Shown: positions 32,527-40,993 of the stretch, piece after piece
Layout: every line of letters begins with the position of its first letter
Numbering within the stretch: position 1 is the first letter of the stretch
Assembly (NCBI GenBank): GCA_009781145.1
Contig: WQYR01000003.1
Span: 1 to 44,505 of the forward strand
Length of the DNA stretch: 44,505 nucleotides
Direction: 5' to 3'
Source: Propionibacteriaceae bacterium
GTDB taxonomy: Bacteria; Actinomycetota; Actinomycetes; Propionibacteriales; Propionibacteriaceae
Translations under genes and position numbers: made by a program
Notes under the pieces: generated by a model
The model's database searches: none
Seen by the model: only the letters and a program-made list of their open reading frames with translations
Told to the model about the DNA's origin: nothing

Positions 32527-33955
32527 TCGCCTGAACGTCGGTTGCCAGCGGCAGTTCGGAGAGCGCCGCCACCGGTTCACCCGAACTCAGCGACCGGCGG
32601 GCGGCACCGATTTGGCGCGCCAGTTCCGCATACTCAGTTTGACTTAGAACGTCATCGGTTGTGTTGGCCAGGCCGCGTGCGAGGGCATGGGAGTGGTCGA
32701 CTGCGTCACCCAGGCAGCGTGCGCGTCCTACGCCCAGTCGACGGGCGACGGCGGTGGTCGAGTCGAAGAACGCAAGCTCGTGATCGGCGGTGACGAGACG
32801 TTGGGCCGCGTCTGGGTCGGGCTTCCCGCGGGCGATCGCGGTGGTCAGGTCGCCGGCCGCGGCGAGCAATGTGGCGACTCGGACCTTGACCACGTCAGTG
32901 GTTTTGACCGGAAGGATGAACCAGGACGAGGCGACGCCGATGACGGTGCCGACCGCCACCCCGAGCAGTCGATGCAACAACAGGCCGCTGCCCGCCTCGC
33001 CGAAATAGCCATACATGAACGCGAGGGCCGCCGTGATACCCGCCGCCCAGTAGACGTAACCGAAGTCACGCACCGCGCTGACCAGGATCAGAATCGCGAA
33101 AATTACCACCAGCGCCCGATTATCGCCTGTGGAAAACAGCCCGGCGAGCAGCGTCGCGACCGCAGTGCCGGCCAGCGCCCCGACAGCCCGTTGGGCGCCC
33201 TTCCACACGACATCGCCGCGTCCCCGGTTCCCGCTGTGGACGATGAGAACCGTCAACACGGTCCAGACCAGATGGCTGGGGTCCAGCAACTCGGCGGCGG
33301 CGAAGGCGGCCGCTACGGCGACGCCAAGTTGGATCGACATGCGGGTACTCGGCGCCAGACTCCGAAGCCAGGCTGACCAGCCGGAGGATCCAGGTGCTTT
33401 CGGACGGCTCTTTGGAGGGCTGACGGGCGACGATGGCCCACTCATGGCGATGGCTCTGGCGGCCATTGCCCAAACTGCGGCGACACAGGCGGCGATTAGC
33501 ATCCAGCCCAGGAACGCGACTGTCGCCTCAACGGGAAGCGGATGCACGAGAACGGCGATAAATCCGAGTGCGGCCAGGGTGCCCGCGGCTTGTCCAAGCG
33601 GACCGAGCCGCCGCAGTGCCACTGTCGTCGCGACGCCGACAGCGAACGCCACTGCTCCCGCTATCCGCCAGTAATCGTTGTTCGCCAACCACATGCTGGC
33701 GCCGACAGCGGCCGCCGCCCCGAGAAGGTAGGCGACGATAGCGATGGGTACTTGCCGCCAGGTGACGCGTGCCAATCCGCGAGGCAGTGCGACCCCGAGC
33801 ATGACGGCGAACACGATCGCGTCCAGTGGCGGGTTCCACCAGGTGTGCAGTTGGGCCATCGACCAAAACGAAGGCAGCACAACCACCAAAGCCGCCAATC
33901 CCGCCCGAGCGCACCGCGCAGCGGCGGAACCTATCCGCCGGCTGGCATCGCTCAC
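32498..33955 (-). CDS. FUSC-family membrane protein
   Basis: This 485-residue integral membrane protein has two blocks of hydrophobic helices (~15-165 and ~205-345), with a cytoplasmic segment between and after them. The second block (LDPSHLVWTVLTVLIVHSGN, GDVVWKGAQRAVGALAGTAV) matches the FUSC (fusaric-acid-resistance-like / aromatic-acid exporter) domain. An aromatic-acid efflux role is possible but unproven. It starts at GTG with a TAGAAT hexamer 7 nt upstream and no ribosome site. Confidence 0.85.
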   Translation of the reverse strand: MSDASRRIGSAAARCARAGLAALVVVLPSFWSMAQLHTWWNPPLDAIVFAVMLGVALPRGLARVTWRQVPIAIVAYLLGAAAAVGASMWLANNDYWRIAGAVAFAVGVATTVALRRLGPLGQAAGTLAALGFIAVLVHPLPVEATVAFLGWMLIAACVAAVWAMAARAIAMSGPSSPVSPPKSRPKAPGSSGWSAWLRSLAPSTRMSIQLGVAVAAAFAAAELLDPSHLVWTVLTVLIVHSGNRGRGDVVWKGAQRAVGALAGTAVATLLAGLFSTGDNRALVVIFAILILVSAVRDFGYVYWAAGITAALAFMYGYFGEAGSGLLLHRLLGVAVGTVIGVASSWFILPVKTTDVVKVRVATLLAAAGDLTTAIARGKPDPDAAQRLVTADHELAFFDSTTAVARRLGVGRARCLGDAVDHSHALARGLANTTDDVLSQTEYAELARQIGAARRSLSSGEPVAALSELPLATDVQAITTALAGRC

Positions 33956-33962
33956 GATCCAG

Positions 33963-33968
33963 ATTCTA
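33963..33968 (-). promoter_or_regulatory. -10 box of the FUSC gene, leaderless start
   Basis: TAGAAT on the minus strand lies 7 nt before the GTG start, with no Shine-Dalgarno. Confidence 0.45.
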
Positions 33969-34058
33969 CCGTGACCGAAGATGATGCCTTCGCGGAACCT
34001 AGGCTAGGCTGGCGGCATGCTGATGCACACGCTGATAGGATCGACCAAGCCGACACAA

Positions 34059-34843
34059 TCACCTACTCGCGACGCCGACGTTTCTCGCCTGGAGATCAAG
34101 GCCGTCGAACTGAGGATAGGCGATGTTTCCGCTCAGGCCCATCTTCTCGGTCGCCTTCTGGTGCACGCCAAGGATCACCAGCCCGACCCCAATCAAGGCC
34201 GGCATCAAAAATGGCACCAGCCTGGCGGCCAGTGGCGCGTCCGTTACGGCGAAGACCACCGGCAGCATAAATAGCGCCAGAACGACAAAGGTTACCCCCG
34301 TCGGAATCAGCAGTCGCGAGCCGCGCAACCCGTTCCACTGCTGAATGGTGCGGCACCTCGGGCACGTCGCGTACTGCACCGGCAACGCCAGTGGCCCTCG
34401 GTCGCGCGCCGCCTCGCGCAACCCCAGGCATCGGCGTCGACTCGGGTGCTCCGGCTGAACTCCCGTGCCTCATTGTTCCAGTGATAACTGACGTCTGTGG
34501 AGCCCACCGTCGCCGAAATCGGCACTGGCTGGTGCAGTCCAGCCGGCTCAGTTATCGCGTCAAGCCTGCTGGCGGCCGCCGCCCGAACGCTAGCGTCCGC
34601 ATCTTGTTGCGACGCCTCGGTGAGTGTGCGGGGGGCAGTCAAAGCGTTGATCGCAGCGACCCTCACGTTGGGGTTCGGCGACTCGCGGGCTGCCAGAGCA
34701 AGAGCCTGGCCCGCCGAGTACGCGTGCAACCAACCCTCGGTTGACTTCTCCAACTGGGCGATGGCTTTGAGTGCGGTGGCCTCATTGGCACTCTTCCAAG
34801 ATGACATGCAACCATCCCAGCTACGGTCCACGCCCGATAGCAT
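34059..34843 (-). pseudogene. Frameshifted membrane protein gene (HEAT-like part plus zinc-ribbon and membrane part)
   Basis: Two overlapping frames on this strand look like one broken gene. The first (34843 down to about 34420) encodes an Ala-rich helical part with HEAT-like repeats (PNPNVRVAAINALTAP, DASVRAAAASRLDAI) and then turns into Arg/Cys-rich nonsense. The second (from about 34421 to 34059) encodes YATCPRCRTIQQWNGLRG, a possible half zinc ribbon, followed by two membrane helices (LLIPTGVTFVVLALFMLPVV and a second one). The switch falls near the GGGG run at about 34422-34425; one more G would read ...DADAWGLREAARDRG and join the two parts. A sequencing error, a real mutation or programmed slippage are all possible. 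I do not recognise a family. An alternative start is the ATG at about 34807 (MSSWKSANEA). Confidence 0.6.
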
Positions 34844-34848
34844 CGGGC
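34832..34848. repeat. Perfect 7-bp inverted repeat with 3-nt loop
   Basis: GCCCGAT-AGC-ATCGGGC spans the presumed start of the frameshifted gene. It could act as an operator or as a short hairpin. No partner site is known. Confidence 0.4.
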
Positions 34849-34852
34849 AGCC

Positions 34853-34916
34853 TCACTGGCGAACAGGCCTGCGATATCGGACAGCTGCTCGCAGATGTGC
34901 GATCACCGGGGCCGCC
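34853..34916 (+). pseudogene. Duplicate fragment of the feoC-like 3' end
   Basis: Bases 34853-34864 and 34887-34912 equal 32428-32439 and 32462-32487 exactly, with 22 unrelated bases between them in both copies. Read in the feoC frame this gives SLANRPAISDSCSQMCDHRG and then RPM and a stop; an in-frame stop also lies just upstream, so it cannot make a protein by itself. The equal spacing argues for a decayed duplicate of the feoC-like gene, not a chance match. Confidence 0.6.
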
Positions 34917-34921
34917 CAATG

Positions 34922-34927
34922 TAGGCT
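34922..34927 (+). promoter_or_regulatory. -10 box of the lipoprotein gene, leaderless start
   Basis: TAGGCT stands 6 nt before the ATG at 34934 with no Shine-Dalgarno, directly after the feoC fragment. Confidence 0.5.
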
Positions 34928-34933
34928 CATTTC

Positions 34934-36031
34934 ATGCGTCAACCCTCACTGCACCGCATCGGCACGGTGTTGGTCGCGCTGCTGGTGACCGGCCTGGTGA
35001 TTGGTGGTTTGACAGGTTGCAGCACTGGGCACAGTAACCCCAAGAGCGTGGTTCAAGGGTATCTGAATGCCCTAGCCAAGGGTGACGCGAAGAAGGCGCT
35101 TTCATACGAGTATCGGTTTTGGGGCAGTCCAACCTACGCACAATTCCTAAACAATGAGACACTTGCCTACAGCAACGCGCACGCACCCTTGACCGTGATC
35201 TCAATCGATGAGGCGCAAGTCACTCCGGACAAGGGCAACTTGGGTGCCACGGCGACAGTGACAGCCAAGTACGCTTTTGGTGACCACCAGGTGACCCACA
35301 CCTTTTCGCTGAATCAGGTAAACGGCAGTTGGTACCTGGATTACGCGTACGCCGATGAAAACTTCCAGTCGCCAGGGGGTTGGTGGTTCGCGGTCGGCGA
35401 CGGCAAGGCTGTGGGCCTGACGCTCAATGGGCTGCCTTGGGCAAACGCCAGCCCATATCTGTTTCCGGGCGCTTACCAGTTGGCTACTGATAACTCGCTG
35501 GTGACAATGACCGGTGGGTCCTTTTTTGTTGACGCGCCGGATGATGGAAAGGTAACGAGAAGCACGCCCAAACACGTCGATGCGACCATAGCACTTACCA
35601 GCGACGCCAAGATCGAAATCGGCCAGCTCGCCAACACCAAGTTTTACGACTGCCTGGGCAAGCCGGGGGCGTTGGGGGTTTGCGTGTTCAGAATGCATCC
35701 CACAGGCAAAGACTTGGATCAGTCCACTCTCATGTGGAAGGTGGCTCAGTTTTTCCAAGACGAACCGCCGGAGTACGACATGACCCAATGGGACTGGGGT
35801 CTTTCGTGGGGGACAGTGATGAACACGGGTAGCGTTTCGGAAACCGCCTTCAAGACCGCCTACGCCGCGTTAGCCAGTGGGAATTGGGCCGATGGGACTC
35901 CCATCGACGTGTCCAAAGGCGAGTTCCAAGCATCTGTGCCGTGGGCTGTGTGCGTCGACATCAGCAACCCCGCCAACATCACGGTCAGTTTCAGCGATGG
36001 GTCAATTGACAGTTCGCTGTCCATGTGCTGA
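34934..36031 (+). CDS. Lipoprotein of unknown function
   Basis: The 365-residue product has a lipoprotein signal peptide (VLVALLVTGLVIGGLTGCST) with the lipobox LTGC, so the mature protein starts at Cys29 and is attached to the outer face of the membrane. The following SVVQGYLNALAKGDAKKALSY resembles NTF2-like or DUF4878-type lipoprotein domains that begin many actinobacterial surface proteins. The rest is rich in Gly, Asn and aromatic residues (YLDYAYADENFQSPGGWWF) and ends SLSMC. I do not recognise a catalytic site. Genes on both sides are unrelated to it. Confidence 0.82.
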   Translation: MRQPSLHRIGTVLVALLVTGLVIGGLTGCSTGHSNPKSVVQGYLNALAKGDAKKALSYEYRFWGSPTYAQFLNNETLAYSNAHAPLTVISIDEAQVTPDKGNLGATATVTAKYAFGDHQVTHTFSLNQVNGSWYLDYAYADENFQSPGGWWFAVGDGKAVGLTLNGLPWANASPYLFPGAYQLATDNSLVTMTGGSFFVDAPDDGKVTRSTPKHVDATIALTSDAKIEIGQLANTKFYDCLGKPGALGVCVFRMHPTGKDLDQSTLMWKVAQFFQDEPPEYDMTQWDWGLSWGTVMNTGSVSETAFKTAYAALASGNWADGTPIDVSKGEFQASVPWAVCVDISNPANITVSFSDGSIDSSLSMC

Positions 36032-36089
36032 CATCGGTTAGCCGAGGTATCGCAAACGCACTCACGCCGGATCGTGTGCGACTGCGGCG

Positions 36090-36587
36090 TTATGCGTCAG
36101 CGAACGAGGCCAGGTTGGCTTTCATGTAGGCAAGCATGTTGGCGATAAACTGCTTTTCATCTAGGGCATAGAACTCGTCGTCCAGTGCGTTTAACGGGTT
36201 GTCTTTGTAGCTTTGGGAGAAACTTTCGAGTGTGTCGCCCCAGCTTTCAACGATCTTGTCGCCCTCGTCGCTGTCGATGATTTCGCAAGCCCGTTGGACG
36301 ATGTCCGCCCACTGATCGGCACCGGCCGTCTGGAGGCATTGAGCTGCGATCTCGAAGAACTGACGGCCAGCCGAGTTGTAGAAGAACTGGTTGAACCCGC
36401 CGTTCATCACTTCGCCAGCAGTGGCGTTGACGACGAAGCAGACCCGTTCCGGTTCGCTCCACTTGTCGACTACCTCGCGCTGGTTGTCCCAGTCGTCCAT
36501 TTTGGCGATCAGTCGGTCGTAGATCACCGAGTCTAAACGATCATCTGGCAAGGCGGACAGAGCTTCCACGCTCATCGGTTCAGCCAT
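36090..36587 (-). CDS. DUF4375-domain protein
   Basis: This 165-residue soluble acidic protein contains the DUF4375 pattern, with the typical core GEVMNGGFNQFFYNSAGRQF and a helical C-terminus (FYALDEKQFIANMLAYMKAN). The biochemical role of the family is not established. The start at 36587 (MAEPMSVEAL) has AAAGGA about 9 nt upstream; the frame is open for 16 more codons but without a ribosome site. It converges on the lipoprotein gene, with 58 bp between them holding no gene. Confidence 0.83.
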   Translation of the reverse strand: MAEPMSVEALSALPDDRLDSVIYDRLIAKMDDWDNQREVVDKWSEPERVCFVVNATAGEVMNGGFNQFFYNSAGRQFFEIAAQCLQTAGADQWADIVQRACEIIDSDEGDKIVESWGDTLESFSQSYKDNPLNALDDEFYALDEKQFIANMLAYMKANLASFADA

Positions 36588-36706
36588 TGTCAACGTCCTT
36601 TCATCCTCGTTGGCAGTACGCCACCTTCCGATCATCTCAGGTTTGGGACCAAACCCAGATCGGATACCTTTCGTCTGTGACGTAGATGCGCTTGCGATAC
36701 GTCGGC

Positions 36707-36712
36707 TAGGCT
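36707..36712 (+). promoter_or_regulatory. -10 box of dapE, leaderless start
   Basis: TAGGCT stands 6 nt before the ATG, with no Shine-Dalgarno. No clear -35 box was found at 17-18 nt. Confidence 0.5.
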
Positions 36713-36718
36713 GACGGT

Positions 36719-37798
36719 ATGTTATTGCCTGCTGGCGATTTGGTCGCCTTGCTGAAAACCGTGGTTGATACGCCGTCCGTCAGTGGTGACGAGGGGGCGC
36801 TGGCCGATGCCGTCGAGACCACGTTGCGGGCGGCACAGCACCTGCAGGTTGGGCGTCAGGGCAACACCGTCTGGGCGCGTACCGAGCTGGGGCGGGCGTC
36901 GCGCGTCGTCATCGCCGGGCACCTCGACACGGTGCCGGTGGCGGGCAATCTGCCGTCTCGAATTGTCGACGGGCCAGACGGCCAGCCGATGCTTTGGGGG
37001 CGCGGCACTGTCGACATGAAGGGCGGCGTGGCCGTCATGTTGCACGTCGCCACCGAGACGCCGACGCCTAGTCGCGATGTCACCTGGATCTTCTACGACT
37101 GCGAAGAGGTCGAGGCAGTGCGCAATGGTTTGGGACGCCTGGCGGCCAGCCAGCCGGAGCTTCTTGCTGGCGACTTGGCCGTCCTGATGGAACCGACGAA
37201 TGGTCTTGTGGAGGGTGGCTGCCAGGGGTCTCTGCGGTTCACCGTGGCGACGCGGGGCGTGGCGGCGCATAGTGCTCGTGGCTGGCTGGGCAGCAACGCC
37301 ATCCATGCGGTAGCACCGGTGCTGACCCGCATCGTCGAGGCACAGCCGACATTCGGCGAGGTTGAGGTGGACGGGCTGACCTACCGCGAGGGCCTCAATG
37401 CCACGATGATCAGCGGGGGAGTGGCCAGCAACGTCATTCCCGACAGATGCGTCGTTCAGATCAACTACCGCTTCGCGCCGTCTGTCAGCGCCGACCAGGC
37501 GGAGGCCAAGATGCGTGCCCTGTTTGATGGGTCGGGCGACTTCGAGGTTCTTGACGTCTCGGCGGGGGCGCGTCCCGGACTGGACAGCCCGGCCGCCCAG
37601 GGGTTTGTCGCCGCCGTGGGCGTCGAGGTGGGGCCAAAGTACGGCTGGACGGACGTGGCGCGGTTCAGCGCCTTGGGGGTGCCGGCCTTGAACTTCGGCC
37701 CAGGCGACCCCTCCCTTGCCCACCGTGACGACGAGGCCGTCGCCCTATCCCAGGTGCGGGCCTGCGCCGAGGCCCTAACCCGCTGGCTGGAGGCCTAG
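36719..37798 (+). CDS. dapE: Succinyl-diaminopimelate desuccinylase
   Basis: DapE removes succinate from N-succinyl-LL-diaminopimelate in lysine and peptidoglycan precursor synthesis. The 359-residue M20 metallohydrolase shows VIAGHLDTVPVAG (H68 metal ligand, D70), WGRGTVDMKGGVAVML (D99 bridging the metals), YDCEEVEAVRNGLG (E129 general base, E130) and LMEPT (E158); the last His is in SLAHRDDEAV. VATRGVAAHSARGWLGSNAI starts the dimerisation domain. It is the actinobacterial form. dapA is encoded 4.3 kb away. Confidence 0.93.
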   Translation: MLLPAGDLVALLKTVVDTPSVSGDEGALADAVETTLRAAQHLQVGRQGNTVWARTELGRASRVVIAGHLDTVPVAGNLPSRIVDGPDGQPMLWGRGTVDMKGGVAVMLHVATETPTPSRDVTWIFYDCEEVEAVRNGLGRLAASQPELLAGDLAVLMEPTNGLVEGGCQGSLRFTVATRGVAAHSARGWLGSNAIHAVAPVLTRIVEAQPTFGEVEVDGLTYREGLNATMISGGVASNVIPDRCVVQINYRFAPSVSADQAEAKMRALFDGSGDFEVLDVSAGARPGLDSPAAQGFVAAVGVEVGPKYGWTDVARFSALGVPALNFGPGDPSLAHRDDEAVALSQVRACAEALTRWLEA

Positions 37799-37804
37799 CG
37801 GCGA

Positions 37805-39055
37805 CTAGGTTGTGGTGTCGGTCGGCGAGGCCGTCGTTGGTGGTTCTGTTGTTGGTGGTTCTGTTGTTGGTGGTTCTGTCGTCGGCGGAGTTGTCGGCGG
37901 CGTGGTCGGTGGAGTTGTCGGTGGAGTTGTCGGTGGCTTTGTCGTCGGCGGCTTTGATGTCGGCGGCTGCGTCGTCGACGAAGATGTGCTAGTCGTCGGG
38001 GTGCTCGACGGGGTCGAGGACGACGGTGGCCTTGGCGGCGGCATCTGGCCGGGGTGGGCAGCCTGCCACTGCAGATTCGACGCCATCACTTGGTTTGACT
38101 TTTCATTCAGCATGGCGATCGCATCATTCAACGCCTTGGTGGCCACGGTGACCTGGTCGGGAGTGGCGCTACCCGGGGTGATCGAACCGTAATCGGCCAG
38201 AACGGTCTGAGCCTGCGGGATAGCCGCCTTGAGATCATTCCAAACCGATTGGTCGGTCACCTGGCCCTGCGTCAAGTCCAGCCTGACCTGCGCCGTCGCC
38301 AACGCGTCCGTCAAGTCCGACACCGCAGCGTTGTAACCGCCCAGCCACCCCGTCTTTTGGGCATCGGCCAAAGCTTGGTCAACGGCCTGCGCCTGCGTGC
38401 CCAATGTGGCTGTGGTCGTATCCAGGTTTGGCAACCAAGCCTTCACCTGAGCCGAGGTGACATGAAGTGACGCCACGGTGCTCAGGTCGAGCCCGGAAGC
38501 CGGTATCTGGCCGGACGACTCGAAGCTTGTCGAATATGAGGCGTCGGTGTAGATCACTGACGGTTGGGATTCCAGCGATGTCGCGTGCATGTCCAGCAGC
38601 AGCATCGCCGTGTTGTGGTAAGACTGGGCCTCTTGGATGGTGGCTGCCAGCAGAACCACCGAAGCGTCAGAGGTCGGCAGCGTCACCGTATCGGGTGAGG
38701 GCGTTGCTGTGCCGGTAGGCTGTGCGGTGGGTGTGGCGCTACTGGGCGACTCAGACGGCGCTGGGGACGCATCGCCCGCACCGACTGCGGTATTGTACGA
38801 GGTCAGCGCCGCATTGATTGCATCTTGCAGGTTGTTGTCTGCCTGGACGATCTGGTCGGCCAGCGACCGGTCCGCGGTCTTGATCGGATGCCCCGAGTAA
38901 CGGAAAACCAGCAGTACGACAACCACCAGGGCGATCACCAAAACGCCGACACCGATACCGAGAATAAGCAGCAACGAATCACGCTGCGGGGTTTCCTCAT
39001 CCGACTCGTCAATCGTATGAGAACCTGACGACTTGCGGTTCAAGTTGATGCGCAT
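37805..39055 (-). CDS. Single-pass membrane protein with Pro/Thr-rich repeat tail
   Basis: The 416-residue protein has a short charged N-terminus (~1-27), one membrane helix (LLLILGIGVGVLVIALVVVV, ~28-52), a helical extracellular domain (~65-340) and a C-terminal tail of repeated PPTT, TPPTT and TEPPTTEPPTT units (~350-416). Exposed Thr-rich tails like this are plausible targets of the Pmt mannosyltransferase encoded at 21573. A further Ser/Pro/Thr-rich stretch (SPAPSESPSSATPTAQPTGT) lies near residue 98. GGAGG precedes the ATG by about 5 nt. I do not recognise the family; it may be a cell-wall-associated protein. Confidence 0.8.
   Translation of the reverse strand: MRINLNRKSSGSHTIDESDEETPQRDSLLLILGIGVGVLVIALVVVVLLVFRYSGHPIKTADRSLADQIVQADNNLQDAINAALTSYNTAVGAGDASPAPSESPSSATPTAQPTGTATPSPDTVTLPTSDASVVLLAATIQEAQSYHNTAMLLLDMHATSLESQPSVIYTDASYSTSFESSGQIPASGLDLSTVASLHVTSAQVKAWLPNLDTTTATLGTQAQAVDQALADAQKTGWLGGYNAAVSDLTDALATAQVRLDLTQGQVTDQSVWNDLKAAIPQAQTVLADYGSITPGSATPDQVTVATKALNDAIAMLNEKSNQVMASNLQWQAAHPGQMPPPRPPSSSTPSSTPTTSTSSSTTQPPTSKPPTTKPPTTPPTTPPTTPPTTPPTTEPPTTEPPTTEPPTTASPTDTTT
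37835..37975. repeat. Short tandem repeats encoding PPTT units
   Basis: A 15-bp unit (GGTGGTTCTGTTGTT on the plus strand) is repeated about three times, followed by 12-bp GGAGTTGTCGGT units. These encode the TEPPT and TPPT tail of the membrane protein at 37805. Unit lengths are multiples of three, so changes in copy number keep the frame. Confidence 0.85.
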
Positions 39056-39117
39056 CTGCCCTCCATCTACACAGGTGGTGTGAGAACACCATGTTCGAGC
39101 ATACCGCGACGCTTGGG

Positions 39118-39123
39118 TAAAAT
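39118..39123 (+). promoter_or_regulatory. -10 box of metG, leaderless start
   Basis: TAAAAT lies 8 nt before the GTG start, with no Shine-Dalgarno; a weak -35 candidate is TTCGAG at 39094-39099. Confidence 0.45.
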
Positions 39124-39131
39124 GGCATCTT

Positions 39132-40922
39132 GTGTGCGCTCATATCCTCACCACGGCGGCTTGGCCTTACGCCAACGGGCCGCGTCATATCGGTCATGTC
39201 TCGGGTTTCGGGGTTCCTTCCGACGTCTTCGCGCGGTTCATGCGCATGCGTGGCCACGACGTTCTTTTCGTCTCAGGGACGGACGAACACGGCACCGCCA
39301 TCCAGGTGAAGGCCGATGAAGAAGGGCTGACCGCGCAGCAGACGGCCGACAAATACCACGGCGTGATCGTCGAGGACCTCGCCGGGCTAGGGCTCAGCTA
39401 CGACCTGTACACGCGCACCACCACCCGCAACCACGAGCAGGTTGTGCAGGAGATGTTCTCCACGCTGCACCGCAACGGCTACATCATCGAGAAGACGGAG
39501 CTGGGCGCGATCTCTCCGTCCACTGGGCGTACCCTCGCCGACCGCTATGTTGAGGGCACTTGCCCGGTGTGTGGCTTCGACGGGGCCCGAGGTGATCAGT
39601 GCGACAATTGCGGACGCCAACTCGACCCGGCCGATCTGATCAACCCGCACAGTCGCATCAACGGTGAGGTGCCTCAATTCGTCGAGACAACGCACTTCTT
39701 TCTCGACCTGCCAGCCTTTGCCGATGAACTGACAGCCTGGCTGAATTCTCGCCAGGACTGGCGGCCCAACGTCGTTGTCTTCTCGACCAACTTCGTCAAA
39801 GAACTCAAACCCCGTGCCATCACGCGTGACCTCGATTGGGGTGTGCCGATCCCGTTGGACGGCTGGCGCGACGCCCCGATGAAGCGCATCTACGTGTGGT
39901 TCGACGCCGTCATCGGGTATCTGTCGGCGTCCATCGAATGGGCCAACCGCATTGGACGCCCGGACGCCTGGCGCGAATGGTGGAATGACGAGGCAGCCCG
40001 CAACTACATGTTCATGGGCAAGGACAACATCGTCTTTCACACCGTGATTTGGCCGGCGATGTTGCTCGGCACGAACGGCCAGGGCTCAAAGGGCGGGACG
40101 CCATCGCAGCAATTCGGCATACTGGACCTGCCCACCGAAATCGTTAGCAGCGAGTTCTTGACGATGAAGGGTTCCAAGGTGGCGTCGTCACGCGGGGCGT
40201 CGATCTTCGTCGGCGATTTCCTGCGCGAGTTCGGGCCGGATGCGCTGCGCTATTACATCGCGGTGGCCGGGCCTGAGAACCAGGACACCGACTTCACCTG
40301 GGACGAGTTCGTCCGCCGCACCAACTTTGAGCTGGCCAACGAGTGGGGCAACTTGGTAAACCGCTCAGTCTCGATGGCCAACCGCTACAACGGCGAGATT
40401 CCCCAGGACGGGCCGCTAACGGACGACGACGAGGCCCTGCTGTCGGCGTCGCGTGACGCCTTCGAGACGGTGGGCGGCCTGCTTGAACAGTGCAAATTCA
40501 AGAATGCCATCACCGAGATCATGCGCGTCGTCGGCTTGGCCAACCAGTACCTCAGTGCCCAAGAGCCCTGGAAGCTCAAGGACGATGTGGCCCGTCGCGA
40601 CACCGTGCTGCATGTGGCACTGCAGGTGGTGGCCGACTGCAACACGATGCTGACGCCGTTTATGCCGCACGCCGCGCAGAAGACCTTCGAGCAGATGGGT
40701 GGCGAAGGTGTTTGGGCCGCCCAGCCGCAGATCAGCACGGTCGATGAGGGGGAGGGCACGCAACCGTATTTGGTGCTGACCGGCGACTATGCATCCGAGC
40801 AGGCGAAGTGGGCTCGGCAGTTCATCAAGCCCGGCGTCAAGCTTGAAAAGCCGACACCGCTTTTCGCCAAACTGGACGAAAAGCTGGCCGAGGAAGGTCC
40901 CGTCTGGGCCCCGATCAGCTAA
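39132..40922 (+). CDS. metG: Methionyl-tRNA synthetase
   Basis: This enzyme charges tRNA-Met. The 596-residue class I synthetase has the HIGH motif H19-I-G-H22 ([15 protein letters not shown]), a four-Cys zinc knuckle ([20 protein letters not shown]) and the KMSKS-equivalent segment [11 protein letters not shown] (~345-355), which reads KVASS. As I recall, a KFSSSRG form is usual in one actinobacterial MetG type. [17 protein letters not shown] and [18 protein letters not shown] are typical of that type. The C-terminal tRNA-binding extension of the longest MetG proteins is absent. The start is GTG at 39132. In many relatives metG lies between rsmI and tatD; here it is 14 kb away. Confidence 0.96.
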   Translation: MCAHILTTAAWPYANGPRHIGHVSGFGVPSDVFARFMRMRGHDVLFVSGTDEHGTAIQVKADEEGLTAQQTADKYHGVIVEDLAGLGLSYDLYTRTTTRNHEQVVQEMFSTLHRNGYIIEKTELGAISPSTGRTLADRYVEGTCPVCGFDGARGDQCDNCGRQLDPADLINPHSRINGEVPQFVETTHFFLDLPAFADELTAWLNSRQDWRPNVVVFSTNFVKELKPRAITRDLDWGVPIPLDGWRDAPMKRIYVWFDAVIGYLSASIEWANRIGRPDAWREWWNDEAARNYMFMGKDNIVFHTVIWPAMLLGTNGQGSKGGTPSQQFGILDLPTEIVSSEFLTMKGSKVASSRGASIFVGDFLREFGPDALRYYIAVAGPENQDTDFTWDEFVRRTNFELANEWGNLVNRSVSMANRYNGEIPQDGPLTDDDEALLSASRDAFETVGGLLEQCKFKNAITEIMRVVGLANQYLSAQEPWKLKDDVARRDTVLHVALQVVADCNTMLTPFMPHAAQKTFEQMGGEGVWAAQPQISTVDEGEGTQPYLVLTGDYASEQAKWARQFIKPGVKLEKPTPLFAKLDEKLAEEGPVWAPIS

Positions 40923-40993
40923 CTGTTTGACTAGAGTCGATATCTAGGGAATGGGGGCGCGCCAAAGCGCCGCCATCGGGAACAGAAGAACGG

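Noticed and set aside
36032-36089. Another copy of the palindromic repeat (TGTGCGACTGCGG)
   Set aside because: Only about ten bases resemble the rsmA element, too few to support a copy.
40956-40971. A terminator hairpin after metG (GGCGC...GCGCC)
   Set aside because: The stem is 5 bp and no T run follows, so it is mentioned only under the neighbouring gene.
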